Source: Astropecten irregularis (Eukaryota; Echinodermata; Asteroidea; Paxillosida; Astropectinidae). From it: a stretch of 64,000 bases of DNA. This document shows, one piece after another, positions 30,201 through 45,200 of the stretch. The stretch is taken from the NCBI GenBank assembly GCA_963971285.1, contig OZ020258.1, positions 5,890,001 through 5,954,000 of the forward strand, in the 5' to 3' direction. Made by a program: the position numbers and the translations under genes. The stretch's first letter is position 1; each line of letters begins with the position of its first letter. The notes under the pieces were generated by a model, which was given only the letters and a program-made list of their open reading frames with translations, had not been told where the DNA came from and searched no databases.

Positions 30201-33200
30201 GTGTTCTCCTTCTTCTCAGCCTCGTCCAGCCAGCGTAGCAGCATTTCTAGGTTCTCCTCCACGCTCTGGGTTTGGCTGAGGGCCTGCTCAAGAGCCTCCA
30301 GAAGGTCATTGACAGAGGCTTCCAGAGCCTTGTAGCGTTCCACAATCACACCTACAAGCGCACAAATGCAATGGATACTTAATGACAGCAAAGAATACTT
30401 GAATCATCGTGGGTGAGATGAAGATGAAGGAAGACAATTCACTTTCAGATTATCTTCCTAATATGGTCCAGTTAACAGCACCACATGGAGAGCTCCTCTG
30501 AGGAAGGTGCTGGGTCAAACAGAACTAATGGTGTTGAAATGTGAGCAAAGAAAAATTGACTGGAGCAGGGTTCGAACCAGCGATCTCCTGAATAACTTAC
30601 CAGCTGATCGTCCGGCCCAACGTTGGTGGTGCCCCTAATAATCAATTATCTTTGTTCGTTTGGAAGAAACAGAACTTAGGGGATCACTCAGAGGATGTGG
30701 CTTTTTAATCAATATAATCAGACTCCATGAATCCATTCTAAAATAACGGCTATCAAAAGTAGATTCTCTGGTTTGAAAAGGAAAACAGAGCTTCAGCTCC
30801 AATGAAGAACCATAACCTATATCTTTAGCATAAGTATGAATCGGAACTGGAGCCTGAGTCTGAGCCTGAGCCTCTGTTTCAAAAAAGCCCTATGTTTGTA
30901 TACCTGTTGTTCTTTGCACCATTGGTTTGACTTCTGGCTGTACATTGACGACATCATCACCCTTGTCCTTGACATTCTCAACGTCACTGGCGTGACCGAC
31001 CACATCTCCATGGAATGTCTGTGGGCAAATGTTCCACAAAAAACAAAAGTTTTCAATCTGCATCTTCAAATCAATGACAAATGTACACACTTCCCATTTG
31101 AATATTTGAACAAAATCTAGCTGTAAATGCTGAGCAAAGATCATTATCATTACTACTGTGGGGTGCTGTGGCCTAGTTGTCTGGCATGTCGTACTCAAGA
31201 TCTTGTGGTAAATCTACAGATTGTGGGTTCGAATCCAACCAGGCTAGTGGTGCTTGCACAGTGCCTTATTAATAATCAGACAAAGATTATGAATGAATTG
31301 CTACAAATGTGAGCCGATCAACCAAGTGACAATCTCAGCCTACCTTGACTTTCTCAATCTGCCTGAGGATGACATCTGCCGTGGCTCCGACAGGTTCCTT
31401 CTGCAAACTCTCCAACGTCTTCTCGGCCTGTCCCAGCCACGTGGACGTGGTCGTGACCTTGTCGTCGTAAGCCTGGTGCTTCATCACCAGCTCCTGCAGC
31501 TTCTTGCCGTGCTTGACGGAGCGGACTTTCAGCTTGTCGTAGCGGCCGTTGATGTCATTCAGCTGGTTGCGAATGACGTTGGACTCTGGAGTCTCCTGGA
31601 AGGAGCGGGTGACTTGACGAGGGAGAGTTGTGTCGCGGAAGGTGGAAAGATCTTGTCGGTACACCTAATGGATGAAATAATAAAAACAGTAAATGACCTC
31701 AACTGAAATGAAAGATCGCTTTCCTGTTGTTCTTGAGCAAGACACTTGCCTCTCTTACTTCTTGCCGCTTCTTGAGGACAAGAAATGCCTCAATCAATCT
31801 GATTTGAGTCGTTATCCTGAAGACAGCGACAGCATACAAGTTGGAACGTAAAGTTTAAACCTCAAACTCTTTCAGAACTACCTCTTCTTCTTAACGTAGA
31901 AAGGTAGCATTTTAGATTCTGCATTTGGAAAGCTATACCTTTGCGAAGTCCAGGAATGTCTGTCCAGCCTTGTTCAAGAACTTCAAGTCTCCCTTCTGCT
32001 CGTTGACGTCGTCATTGAACTGAGAATGATTCTCGGCCTGTTCTTTCAGACCCTGCAGGTCCTGCTCAACATTCTTCTCAAACGTATCCATCTGCTGCTC
32101 GTAAGAGGCCAGCCAGTCGGTGAACTCAACGAAGTCCACCTCCAGCTTGTTGACGTCCTCGATGCCCGAGTGCAGGTTCTTGACGCGGCTGTGAGTGGTC
32201 GTGTGGACTTTCTCGTAGCGCTCGTTCAGCTGGGACTGGCCTTCCCGCAGATGGGCGGCGTCGGTAGCCGGGATGTCGTCACCGAAGGTGTTGAAGAGCT
32301 GTTCGATGTCTTCAATGCACTGGAGAATGGGCTGCTTGTGGGCTTGTATGTCCTCATGCCAGGGCTGTAACGAATACACAAGATTGATGATGATAAGTGA
32401 CGTCTCTTAGGGGCCAAAGTTCATGGCTCTGCTTACCATGAGCACAGAATCTGAGCTTAGGCGCGGCGTCCACTGCCGGCTGAGGGTACCAAAGCCACAA
32501 ATGCTATAAGAAGTTCTTCAAAAACCCACTGGTTTTCAGCTTTTTTTGCAGGATATTTGTAATCCCTGAACAAAAAACTTATCTTGAAGGAATTATTTTT
32601 TGCTTATTCTACTAGGACAGAACTTAATTTCATTGATGTTCTCTCTGTCGTTCAAACAAAAACAGATTACAGAAATAGAAAGATATAAAAAGATGTAGAA
32701 GACTGTGCATTACCATGTGTTGGTCGTACTGCTTGGTCAGAGGCTTTGATTGTTCACTGAGAGGTTGCTCTGTACCGAGAGCCTGTTCGATCTTGGTCAG
32801 CCAGTCCTGGAGCTCCTGAAGGCGGATGCTCTTCTCCTTGACCTGGCTCTCCAGACGCATCTGTGGTAGAGAGAACAAGACTCTTTTATCAGCACTGTGC
32901 ACTCAAGAAGAGCATTGAGAGTTTTTAATACAGTTACTCATATAAGACCCGCCTTCAACATTCTGCAAGTATATTACCTTAAGATATTCTGTCCAGACTC
33001 AGTGAGTTTGAGATGAGTCAGTTACTCATTTACTCAATCTGTACTCACACTCCCTCAATTGAGAGTTACATTTACTCATATAAGACACGCCTTCAACATT
33101 CTGCCAATATATTACCTTTATAAGACATTCTGTCAAGACTCAGTGAGTTTGAGATGAGTCAGTTACTCATTTACTCAATCTGTACTAACACTCCCACAAT

Positions 33201-36200
33201 TGAGAGTTAATGTTACTCATATAAGACCCGCCTTCAACATTCTGCCAGTATATTACCTTATTAGATATTCTGTCAAGACTCAGTGAGTTTGAGATGAGTC
33301 AGTTACTCATTTACTCAATCTGTACTAACACTCCCACAATTGAGAGTTAATGTTACTCATATAAGACCCGCCTTCAACATTCTGCCAGTATATTACCTTA
33401 AGATATTCTGTCAAGACTCAGTGAGTTTGAGATGAGTCAGTTACTCATTTACTCAATCTGTACTCACACTCCTCCAAAGTGTTCATTCTCTCACTTATTC
33501 AAGCCTCAATGAGCTTGGGTTGAGTCAAAATTACTCACATACTCAGTGTACTCATACTCCTTCAATGTGTTCATTCATTCAATGACCCAATGCTAGTAAA
33601 TAGCTGTCCATCATGCCTAATACTAGCTACTCATTCATGACTACGGATGAGTCACAGATTACTCAATTACTCACCCTGTACTCATACTCCTTCTGCAGCT
33701 TGTTCAGCCTATCAACGGCCTCCTTCTGCCAGTCATCGACCTTATTGTAGTCAGTGTCATAATTGGTTCTCAGCTCCTCGATGCTGCGTTCCATCTCCTC
33801 GTGTTGCTTGGGGGAGAGACGCTCGCGGTTCTTTCGCAGGAACTGCTCAGCGCCGGATGCCACGTCAGCAATTTGTGGTTGGTGACTGCGGACGTCAATG
33901 TGTACCTCCTGTTGAGACAACCAAGCAAGGGATTGAGTCAATACCAATTCTGTCTTGATAGTGATCAGAAGCAAAACAAGCATAACCCTAAACCTAAAAA
34001 CCTTTCTAAGTCTGTCAGGACCATTTTCTATATCGAAATCCAAATCCCAAACAAGTGGGAAAACTAATTAATTTATCAAACGACAAACAACAAAACAAAA
34101 TGGGAATTTGTTGATCGTCGATTTCAGAAGGATTTCACGATGTTTCTACTTAGCCAATAGGACAAAATAACTGAGTGAATCAGAGTGATCAGGAGTGATC
34201 CTGAGTGATCAGGAAAATGCAATTTTCGGTACTTTGGACGGAATATTTTACAGGGATCTTGCAACTAAATCAAAATTGTCAAGAGCTACATCGGTGAAAC
34301 ACTTGACACTCGCATCCAGTTCGATGTCGGAATTTTCTATGTTTTTATTTATTTTTTCAGATAAAAAAAGTTTATTGTTTGGGAATTCATTTATCAGAAC
34401 ACCGGATCCCGACCAGCAAACTCGGCCGGGTTCCGGAACAAAAAAATCTGAGATGACTCAGCCCTATATCTAAATTTAATCCTGTCGTTTTTTGCTTCGT
34501 GATTTATTAGCTGCTGTAAAATGAGACAAGAAATCAGGAAATGTCTGCGTACCTTGAAGATTTCGATCTCTTTGGTCAACGGTTGTATCTCGTTGCTCAT
34601 GGGTCTGGTCTTCTCCATCTTAGCCTCAGAGCTAGTCACCCAGTCTCTGGCATCCTTGAGGTTGTTGTGCTGCTCCACCCACTGTTCGGACAGCATCAAG
34701 GCATCCATGGAGATGTGGACCTGCTTCAGGAGATCCTCGTAGCGGCGGTTGGCATCACTGACTTCTCGTTGAATCTGGGTTTCACCTGTGAGGTCCACCA
34801 TTCAGATCATTTGTTCAGGAATCATTTCTCAATGGTTGCAATTCATACACGTACTTGATACCTTGACCTTAACCCCTTCCGTCTGGGGAGCAATTATCGC
34901 AGTCCACATCATGGCCTCAGAATATTCATGATATTTCCCTTGATATACATTATATGGGGTACTGTCTGTACTTTGTGTACAAAGGTTACTGAATGCCAAA
35001 GCACTGGTGGATTAAAATCCGTATAAATAATGACTTCTTCTGCCTCTGCAGAATCCGCAGAATGTCAGCGTCTTTGAACGTGTAGTCATTTTGGGGACTT
35101 ATGATGCATTGCAGCCCTACGTAGGATACGATGGGCTTAGCTTTGTAACTCGGGCTATTTGTAACTAAAGTTACAATCAATCGTAAAGCTTTGTGAAATC
35201 AACCACTGTTGTTATTGTTATTGCAGCGTTCCAAAACAAGTTTAGCTCACCTAGGAACTGGACAGGTTCCTCAGCCTTCCGTGGACTCTTGTCCTTGGTG
35301 ACCTCAGACAGCTCTGTGGAGCGGTAGTGAGGCACGGCCTGAACTGGCTGGGCTACGTCCTTGGTCAGACTGTCCAACGTATTCCCTTTCTTGGTGTGAT
35401 CATCCATCTTGGGCTTGTAGTCAATGATCTCCTTCTGTAGGGGCTGTTGGATCAATCAAAGAATTACAAATTTGGAAGCCAAGTATAAGAATCCCTTGAG
35501 GTCAAGCCTTTTTGGATTTTTACAGAGACATCGATGATGACTTACAACTTACAGAGACATCGATGATGACTTACAACAAAAAAACGAATCGGAAAATGAC
35601 TGGAAACCGCAAAGAACAATACAACACCAACAATATAGATCACTAGGCTATTAAAGCCAAAGAAGCCTAAGTTTTGCTGTTTAACAAGCAAATTCCTTCA
35701 AGGTTTGCTGACTTGGTTTGTTGTCTCGGGAGTTGTGGGAATGATGATGATGGTGACTGCAGGGTAAACCCAGGAGAAGCAAAGCTTCTTAAGCCTGAGC
35801 CTCAGATGAGTGCATCCACTCTAGGCTTAGTATAATGCTCCAACATTTAAAGACATTGTTGGCATACATGATTGAAAATGAGCCTAACACTATCCTCAAA
35901 TGTCTAGTGGCTATGCTGGAGCCTTCCTCATTCCTTTTAAGTGAAGTGCTGTACAGTATCCTTATTGCAAATTCTTGGACTTGGACCTAACCGGGCCATC
36001 AAGCCTCCATCTAAAGTAACTGAATCTCAGCCCTGAAGTTCAATCAAAGCCCAACAAGATACTGCGAGAAAGGTCTTGGTATCGAAGGATCATCTGATGT
36101 TGATGTGGTTCATTCTGGGCCCTCGAAGATTCTTTAGCACCTACCTTGAGTTCTTTGAGCTGAACCTGGATGGTGTTGAGATCCAGTGCTTCTGGCTTCA

Positions 36201-39200
36201 CCTGGTCTAGACGCGTCTCTGCCGAATCAAGCCAGTAGGTCACGTCCTTCTTGCTGGTGTCGTAACGTTTGCTGACTACAGAGAGCTCATCAAACTGCTT
36301 GCTCCTGTTGACGTAAGAAAACGATGTTCCACAAACCTCTATGAGTGGTCCACATCCCCATTTGGCAAATGATATCAATGATCAAAATTCAGTATCAATC
36401 CAAGTCATAGTTTCTAACCTTTAATTCCGACTTTATATCAGAACATTTCAAAATACTGAATTGGATTGAATTAGCTTCAAGCAAGATGTCTCAGCAAGAG
36501 GCATCACTGCCTCTGAAGCAAAATGTTCCTGGAGCTATAGACCTTTACTTGGCAAAAGTAGGAATTTCACTTGGAAAATTAGCAAACCCATCTGACATAT
36601 GATCTCTAACACGTAAAGACTTAAATCTTGCACATCCAAAGCAAATTCGCAGTGTTCTCTAAGTAACCAAGATTTTGTATTTATTCAATGGCCTGACATG
36701 TTGATACACCAGATGGAAGATATGGTGCAGTTCTGCATCCAAAGTCTTAACTCACAGGAGACAATATTTGGTGGCTTATTTATGAAACAGAGGAAAGGGA
36801 TTCATTGTAATACAGGCGATTTCCTAAAGAGCGTGCTACCAAGAGTTTTCAATGGGTTGGCCAATTGCAAGTCACAGAATTTGTCAAAACAAGACATGTC
36901 TGGAAAGGGTACAGATAGACAGATTCCACGCATTGTGATTAGCCAACACGTTGCAAATTCTTGGTGGAGCACCATTTGGAATCGCCTGTATTGAAGCTAT
37001 GGACAAAGCTTTGATAGCTAAAGTGCCTCTAGGAGGTTCTCAAAGAGCTAGGCTTGAGTTAAAATGTCAGATTCCTGTTTCAACCAGACAGGCCTGGGAT
37101 TGATTTCACCAAACTCATCGTAATTCACCATCAATCGTAGGACTTATGATGCATTGCAGTCCTACGTAGGATAGGTTCCCTACGATGGGTTATCCTTCGT
37201 AACTCGAGTTACGATGGATCGTAGGGCTTTGTGAAATCGACCCCTGGTTCCATTTTAGTTTCTGCTTCTTAGTCCTACCTCTTGGAGAGGATGTCTTCCA
37301 GTGCCTTCCAGTTGATGTCGACATTAGTCAGGATGGCAGTGACGTGAGAGGTGTCCTTGGCCTTCTTGTCCTTGATCAGCTCCTCCCCCATCTGCTTGAT
37401 CTTCTTGAGAGCGGGGCGGTGGTTCTCAACTTGCCGGTGTAGGTCCTGAGGAAGCATGGATCAAAACAATGAAGGATTTGGGAGATTTCCTATCAGAGAT
37501 CTCCGTACAAACTGGGTGGCTCATTCTCCAATGCCTAATTTACAAAAATGAATTGAGTAGCCACTCACATTTTCCTAATATGACTAGAAACATTGTAAAA
37601 CAATGTTAAAACCTAATGAATTGTGATTGCCAAAATGGTAGACGGTGGCTTCAGCACAAAAAAAGTCTAGTTTTTAGAGAATAGTGCTTCTCATCCCTAC
37701 CCACTGTTCCTTTTATTTCAAAGATCCTGGATTTCACAAAAAAACAGAAACAGTCCGAGGATGAACCAGAAATGGACTGAGGAGGGAGCCACAAAGGCAG
37801 GAAGCCTGATATGAGCTGGAGCAGCACAGAAAGTAAGAGACTCACCAGAGCCTAGGTTTGTTTCTATCACTTTCTTGACATCTTACCTGAAGTCTGCTTC
37901 CAAACTCAGGCAGCTCCTGCTCTGGCAGCTCATTGGACTCCAGCAGGTCAAGCGAGGGCAGCAGCCAGTCCTCCAGCTGCTCCACCTCGTGCTCAAACTC
38001 TGACAGCTTGAAGCCGAGTCCTTCCAGGTAGTCACCGTGGTTGACCGTCACGCTGCTGACGCGGCCGTAGCGTTCGTTGATGTTGTCCAGCTTGGCCTGG
38101 AGCTGACGTGCCTCGTTGGGCTCGCTGCTGCTGATCAGCTGCTTGGCACTGACGTTGACAGAGTCAATGGCCGGACGATGGTTGTCAATGTCGGAGAAGT
38201 TGACCTGGAATTAAGTAACAATAACACCAAAAACAAAGTGACCTACACAACATCTTGAAGGGTCAGACAATACCCTCAGCAGGATCAGTAACATTGTATT
38301 TCTTTGAACAAACTTCATTAATAGTATTCGCATTAGCAAATTTTACACTGATATTTTCAAAATGTTCTTTGGACATATTACCACTGTTAGAAAAGGTCAC
38401 GCAGAGCAACCCCATACTCACAAAAGAGATAAATATATCTCACATAGTGTTACCGCAAAACCTATTATTTTATGTACTTCCACCATGTGTAGCCTCAAAC
38501 CTAAATTTACTTACTAGTTAAGTTGGCCATTGAATAAAAATGCAAAAGGAAACCCAAACACAACCCCAAGAACACTCAGGATGAGGTCTTATTGGATGCA
38601 GGACCCAAGTAGAATGCTATGATGTACAAATGGCTGAGTTTATACTAAAAAAATTGAACCATTCCATCTTTAAAGGCTTATAATATGAAGTTTTGTCATT
38701 TCTGTAATAGTTGGCAGTGCTTGACTTACCTTCTGTTCCTGCATGTTCTGAAGCAGAGGTTCCCTCTTGATAGCAATCAGGGTTCCCTTCTCCATCTTGT
38801 GGGTGTTCTTCTCAGCTTCATCCAGCCAGCGCAGCAGCATGTCCAGTTGATCCTTGACATCCACGCACTGTCCAAGGGCCCGCTGCAGGTCACCCAAACG
38901 GTCAGCAATCTCTGCCTTCAGGGCTTCATAGCGACGCACGATGTCATCTGTGGATGGACAAGACGATAAAAGCTGACCAATCAAATGTCAGTCTTTGAAA
39001 TTCTTTCAGACACTATTAACGCTGTCTTTATTACAATTATATAGTGGTTGTATAAAAACAACATTGGCAAAAAAAAGGAGAGGAAGTAATGATTGTTTTA
39101 CCGGTGTTTCGTGAGATGTCAGGTCGAAGGTCTTCCTGCACCTCAATCACCTCGCTGCCGGATTCCTTGACATTCTCAACGTCTTTGTGATGGTTCAAGA

Positions 39201-42200
39201 CATCGTCACGAAGGGCCTACGAAAACCAAAAATCACGTCCATCAATGAATATCACATGGTGATCCACCTACCTACAAATGGACCCTTCCAGCATGTCAAC
39301 CAAACTGTGAAGCCGAGTCCGTCCAGTTAGTCGCCTTTCAATCAGATGACAGCGACAGCTTAACAAAGGTTGCTAACAGTGTTTGTCAACCATTACCTCG
39401 GTCAAACTCAGTCACATGTGGTATGTTAATCTCAAACAAACCAATTGGCCCATAGTCGGCAGCGGGCCTTAAGAGCAAAGCCGGAATGGTCCATTCTCAG
39501 CAGTCAATCTAGGCAAACAGTCAAACAGCAATACCAAACAGTCCTTGTTTGGCTTTGAAAGAGAGCCTGATCTGCTGCTATTTAACAAACTGTGACATCA
39601 GACGTGCCAGCAAACTTGTGCCACCACCTACCTCCACTTTGTCAATCTGCTTCTGGACACTGACTGGATCGGCTCCGATGGGCTCCTTTACCAGGTTGGC
39701 GACGGTCTTCTCGGCTCCAGGTAGCCATTCCAGCATGGTGTCACTGGCCTTCTGGTAAGCCTGGTGGCGCTGCACCAGGTCCTGCAGGTACTCGGTGTGC
39801 TTGCCCGAGGTGCGCTTCAGATCGTTGTAGCGGTCACTGTAGTCCTTCAGCTCATTGTTGATGGTCTGGGTCTCTGGGTTCTCCGTGAAGGAGCGGTTGA
39901 AATCACGGGGCAGCACGGTGGCGCGGAACTCTGACAGGTCCTGGCGGTACACCTAGACAAAAGATACGCCACAAGTTTTTAAGACAATTCAAGTTTGTTG
40001 TTCCATTTCTACCAATCAACCAAATGTTTTGCCCATGTTGTAATCTATCATCCAACATGAATAAGTCAAAAATAGAATTCATTTGCTGCCAGTTCATTTT
40101 AAGTCAGCTTTCATCAGACCTTCATTGAGAACATCCTTGTTTTATCATTTACTGTTTTGTTTGGAAGAGCTCCTGTACACAACCTTTTAACCTTTTACGT
40201 TGTGTTGCATCAGTTGGAAAGATCATTGGTACTAGCTTGAAGAAGGACACTTGTATAGAAAATATCGAGGAGCTAAGGACTGTCATGTTGGATAGAGTGG
40301 CCTGGAGGGGATATGTTCATGGTGACTGAGCAGGCATTAGCTAAACCGACAAAGTAGTAGAAGTAGTATGAGAAGAATTTTACAATCAATATTCTAACAT
40401 CAATCTGAGGACCATAAACTTTTGGTTTAATACCTTCGCTGCATCCAGGAATTTCAACCCAGTCACATTCATGAATCTCAGGTCGGCTGCTTGGGCCAGT
40501 ACTTGCTCATTGAAGGCCCTCTGTTGGCTGCTCTGCTGCTTCAGGCTGTTCAGATCCCGGCCGACGTTGTTCAGGGCAGACTGCTGCTCACGCTCGGACT
40601 GGACCAGCCAAGGTTCAAACTCGGCCTCGTCATCACTGAACTTGCACAGCTCGTCCAAGGCAGTGGTCAGCTGAATGGGAAAAAAGTATTGATTGAAGTA
40701 TTCATGGCTGTGTTTAAACTGTGATCTCTACTGCTAACATATGAAACTACAACTGAGCTGCTTGGCCTAAATTATTCAGAGGTGACTCCCTGTACCTTTG
40801 TCTGTCTGTTGGTGGACTGGTAGTTCACGACGCCGTAGCGTTTCTTGAGCTCCGTCTGGAGGGTGCGCAGACGAGTCTGGTTGGGCTGATCCACCCTGTT
40901 ACCATACTGCTTCAGGAAGCTCTCTACGTCCTGCGCAATCTCCAAGATGGGCTGCTGGTGATCCTGGATTTCCTCGTTCAAGGTCTGAGGAATGCAGAGA
41001 GGCAGATGAGAGAGAAAGGACCAAGAGACTAGTTACTATCAAGGCAGATATGGTAGAAGACTGTTTGACATCTACTTCATGCAATTTAAGGTTTCTTCCA
41101 TCACTCTTTGACGTCCAAATTTAGGTTGTCTTGCAAACATGACAAGGCTCTAAATGGCTAACAACTTCAAGGTTCAGGGTTTAGGGTATAAAATCACAAT
41201 CAGTACCACATTCTAGACAGTCAATAATATCTACTTCATTAGTTTACATCCTAATGATCAATAACATCAAATCACTATTAAATACATAGGGCCTTTCCAT
41301 AACCTTGACTTAGGCTTGGCTCAAGATTCTTCTAAAATGTGGTTTTGGAATATTTTTTAGTTTTTTGTTTACTCTGTCGTACCCAAACTGTACCCATGCA
41401 CTAATACTTGTTTTTCATTCATTGAAAAGTGGACAAAGAAAATTGACTGGAGCAGGATTCAAACCTGCAACCTTCAGAATACCATACCGGTGCTTTTCCA
41501 ACTGAGCTATCCAGCCTTATGCTGGTGGTGTCCCAAATAGTCAATTATCTTTGTTAGTTTTGTCACAGTCACATACCACTATATCCCAAGGATCATGTAA
41601 GATACAAGCAACAATATCAATGCTGCAACCTGAGGAATGGTACATGGGGGGTCACTCAGAGAGGATATGGCTTCTTTTATCAATGTAATCAAATAACTTT
41701 TTTCCTTTGGAAATAAATGTACAAAATGGAGCCAAAGCTGGAGCCATGGATTTTAAAAGAAAAACCAAAGTAGACAATATGTATGTAACTGATAACAAAA
41801 ATGAATACAAGCTACAACATTCAGGCAAATGGTATGATAAAACACATTGAATTACTATAATGAACTAATATCAACACTGATTCAACAAACAACCATTTCC
41901 ACTAACAACCAGGGCTCCCATTATCTTCTTCATTTATAATAGTTGGATCCTAATTTATTCAATGCGCAACTAATTAAAGGTACTGGAATACTTTGGTAGC
42001 ATACCAAAGTAGAAATCTTCACAGATTTACCAGATAACTGTTACAATTTTTCTGTCTGAAATGCTGTATTTATCCAAAAATTTCACAGAAGGCTGTTACT
42101 GTATTTTAATTGATATTTTTACCCATAAATCTGCATTTCTTGGACAAAACCAAAGTATGAAGTCATCTTTAAGTTTTGTACCTAAATGTGAAGTCAAATG

Positions 42201-45200
42201 CAGTAAACACCACATGAAAGTTTGGTTATAAATCCTGTTTGATCAAGAAAGACTTTTCATGCTTAAGGAAATTTTGTGCATTTAAGCACCTCTATGAAAT
42301 TGGCACCTGGTTGTACACATTGAAAAGTTTACACAACTACAAATAATTACCAACACAGTGATGAACTATAAGAAAACATAACATAATGAACTTGTACACG
42401 TGTCTCATGCGACTACCACAAACTATTTAAGGGACGTGACATTGTATTGGTCTTACTATAAGCTGCTGGTCTACTGTTCTCAGTGGCTGGGAGATATAGG
42501 AGCAAGATTAACATGAACAGGTTAGTGAAGTTTTTAACATTTCAAAGCACTTTACAGGATCTATGGTAGGTCGGGATGGGTGTTGTTGTAGGGGATAGCT
42601 TTAGGCTTTTACTGGCAGTGTAAGCTGATGTTGTGTATTATTGAAACCCAATTTTTATACATTGTTATTTCTTTGATCCTAGCAGTATATATCCAACAAA
42701 CTTTTAATTTGTATCCTAGTGGAGACTGGCTTTGTTCTCATAAGATGAATACTCTCCGAAGAGCAGAATTGAAATCACTCCCATTTGAACCTGAATCACT
42801 TTCCATGGTTGAAATTTCTAGCAAACATCCGTCATATGGAATGCTTCTCTCTACAACTGATAAGTATACCTTGGAAATTCATCTTTTCGAGTTAATTCCA
42901 AATATCAGTTTTGTGAAAACCTTGTGGAGACATGGGGCCTGTTTGTTTCACGCACATGATCAGTGATCCTGCTGCTCTGAATCCTATTTCATCATATCCG
43001 GCATGGGACATGGATCTGCAAGATCACTGATTGCCTGCCTGAAACAAACAGGCCCCTATATAAACCTTTAGAATTTCCCTGTGGAGACATATTCAACCTA
43101 TTGTCTCCACAAGGCACCGGTTTGTTAGTACCATAATACTTAACACACAATTGGCCTTTTCATTCCCCATCAAGTATGTTACTTTGGATATCCTGGGTGT
43201 GAGATCTTAAGTTGTGAAACAAACTGGAATTTCCAGGTAACGTACCGAGAGGGTAAAATCGTCCATACCCTATTAAAAAAAGTTTGTACATAGGGCCTAC
43301 TTGGACGGACGTAAGTTATGACGAGGGAATTAGGATCTGCACATACCGTGTGGTCAGCCTGTTGTTTGGTCAGTGGTTTGACCGCTTCCTCCTGGGGCTG
43401 TTCGGATCCCAGCCGCTTCTCGGCTTCGGTGACCCAGTCCAAGTTACCCTGGAGGCCTCTCATGAGTTCACGGATGCGGTCCTCAAGCGTCATCTGTGGA
43501 TGCATGTTGCAAGTCATGAGTACAATTTGAGGCTTTGTATGGTAGAGGCATAAACAGGGAAGACAAATGGCCTTCTCGAAATGAAGGTTCCCGTTGGAGC
43601 ATAAATGCAAAGCTGTGGACCTTGCAGAGTACAATACTATTGCTAGGAGCTGTAACACAACATCTGATGCATGTGGACACCATAAGAAGTTCATCACTCT
43701 CGGAACGTCTTTCAGGAAACGTTCCATGAAGAATGCAACTCCACGTGTTTGGACTTACGTTTTCATCTCTCTCCTTCTTGAGTTTGGCAAGCAGGTCCTC
43801 GGCCTGACGCAGCCAGTCCAGGGAGTGACCCTGGAGCCTCTGGTAGGTGTCCCGCAACTCACGGACGATGCTGGTCAGCTCGTCCTGGAGTTCAGGGGTC
43901 AGTTTGTCCTTGGTGGTCCGCAGGAACTGCTCGGCGTGGACAGTCACGTCCGACACTGGTCCCTGAGATGGACAAAGAAAGGACGCAATTAGAAATCATG
44001 CCATTGTGTTTAACACCAGTACAATGGTACCCCGCTATAATGAACATTGCAGGATGCACAAATATTGTCCGCTATAGTGGTCACTATAAAGTTTTCCTTA
44101 GTTAGCATCAAGCAACCAAACACAATTCAAGGTATACTGTTTACAATAATCCTCCACTGATCTTGGCTTAACATATAGATTAGCTGATCAATATTTCTGG
44201 AAGCTGTTTGAAAATGGTCTCAGGTGGGATGATATGTTGGACATTGATGACAGACTAACCTTCTTGGAAGCGATGTCATCCACCAGGTCCTTGAACTCTC
44301 GGATCTCATCCTCCAGCGGCTCAATCTCCCGGCTGGTCGGCTTGAGCCTGTGGAGCTTGCTCTCCGTATCGTTGGCCCATTCCAGGAGGCTGAAGACCCC
44401 ACCGCATCGCTCCATGAACTGCAGCATCAGCTCCAGGTCCTCCAGACGCTCTGAGATGAGCCAAAGCAGGTGTTCGTAGTGCTGGTTGGTGTCTGCAACC
44501 ATGTGGTCTGCTTCAGTGTCACCTGAAGAGGAAGAAACAGCATAACATTTGAGATCTTCATGTGAGGCAGCAGCAGCTAGATTGTATTTGACAAGTTCTC
44601 TGATCAACTTGGAGTTGCAGGATTTGGTTTGTGAAGGTCTAGGGCGGGGGCTTAGAGGGTAGGATAATATTGGTCAATAACCCGAGGATGAAAGCTTTGA
44701 CATGTGACAACTACTTACGGTCCTCGATGAACTTGGGTTCCTCAAAGACTCTCCTGTCAATGGGCTTGGTCAGGTCTAGCTCGGTGGAGCGGTAGTGGGG
44801 TCGGGTAGCGATGTTGATCTCTGTCTCGTAGATCATCTTGTCGTAGATGGCGCCAAGACGGGCATTCTCCGTCACTTTGGGCTTGTAGTCCTTGACCTCC
44901 TTCTGGAAGGGCTGGAAGCAGAAGGCAACAAGAGAAGCATCTGTGAGTCCCGAACTAACATGTCTTGAGAGGTGCTCATTCACCCAACAAGAACAGTTTT
45001 GACAACTTCCATGGTCCAAGACTCTAGAAGCAGCTGCTTACCTTGACTTCTTCAACCTGAGACTGAAGCAGCTTTGTGTCTCTGGCTATGGCTTCCATCT
45101 GTCCGATCCTCCGCTCCTGGCTTCCTATCCAGTTATTCACATCCTTCATGAAGCTGAAGAAGGTCTTCTGGGCAGCGGTACGCTCCTCGTGGTGCTTGGT

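Noticed and set aside
31155-31240. tRNA-like sequences with good B boxes (also near 6590, 10780 and 41480).
   Set aside because: They recur as families with shared non-tRNA flanks and have incomplete acceptor and anticodon stems, so they are SINEs and not tRNA genes.
32934-33485. Regular repeats that could suggest a CRISPR array.
   Set aside because: Adjacent 140-bp units have no unique spacers between short repeats; the setting is a eukaryotic intron.
42628-42966. Plus-strand open frame of 112 codons in the long U4 intron.
   Set aside because: No coding-like composition or recognisable motif; it overlaps repeat sequence at its end and is best explained as chance in AT-rich intron.
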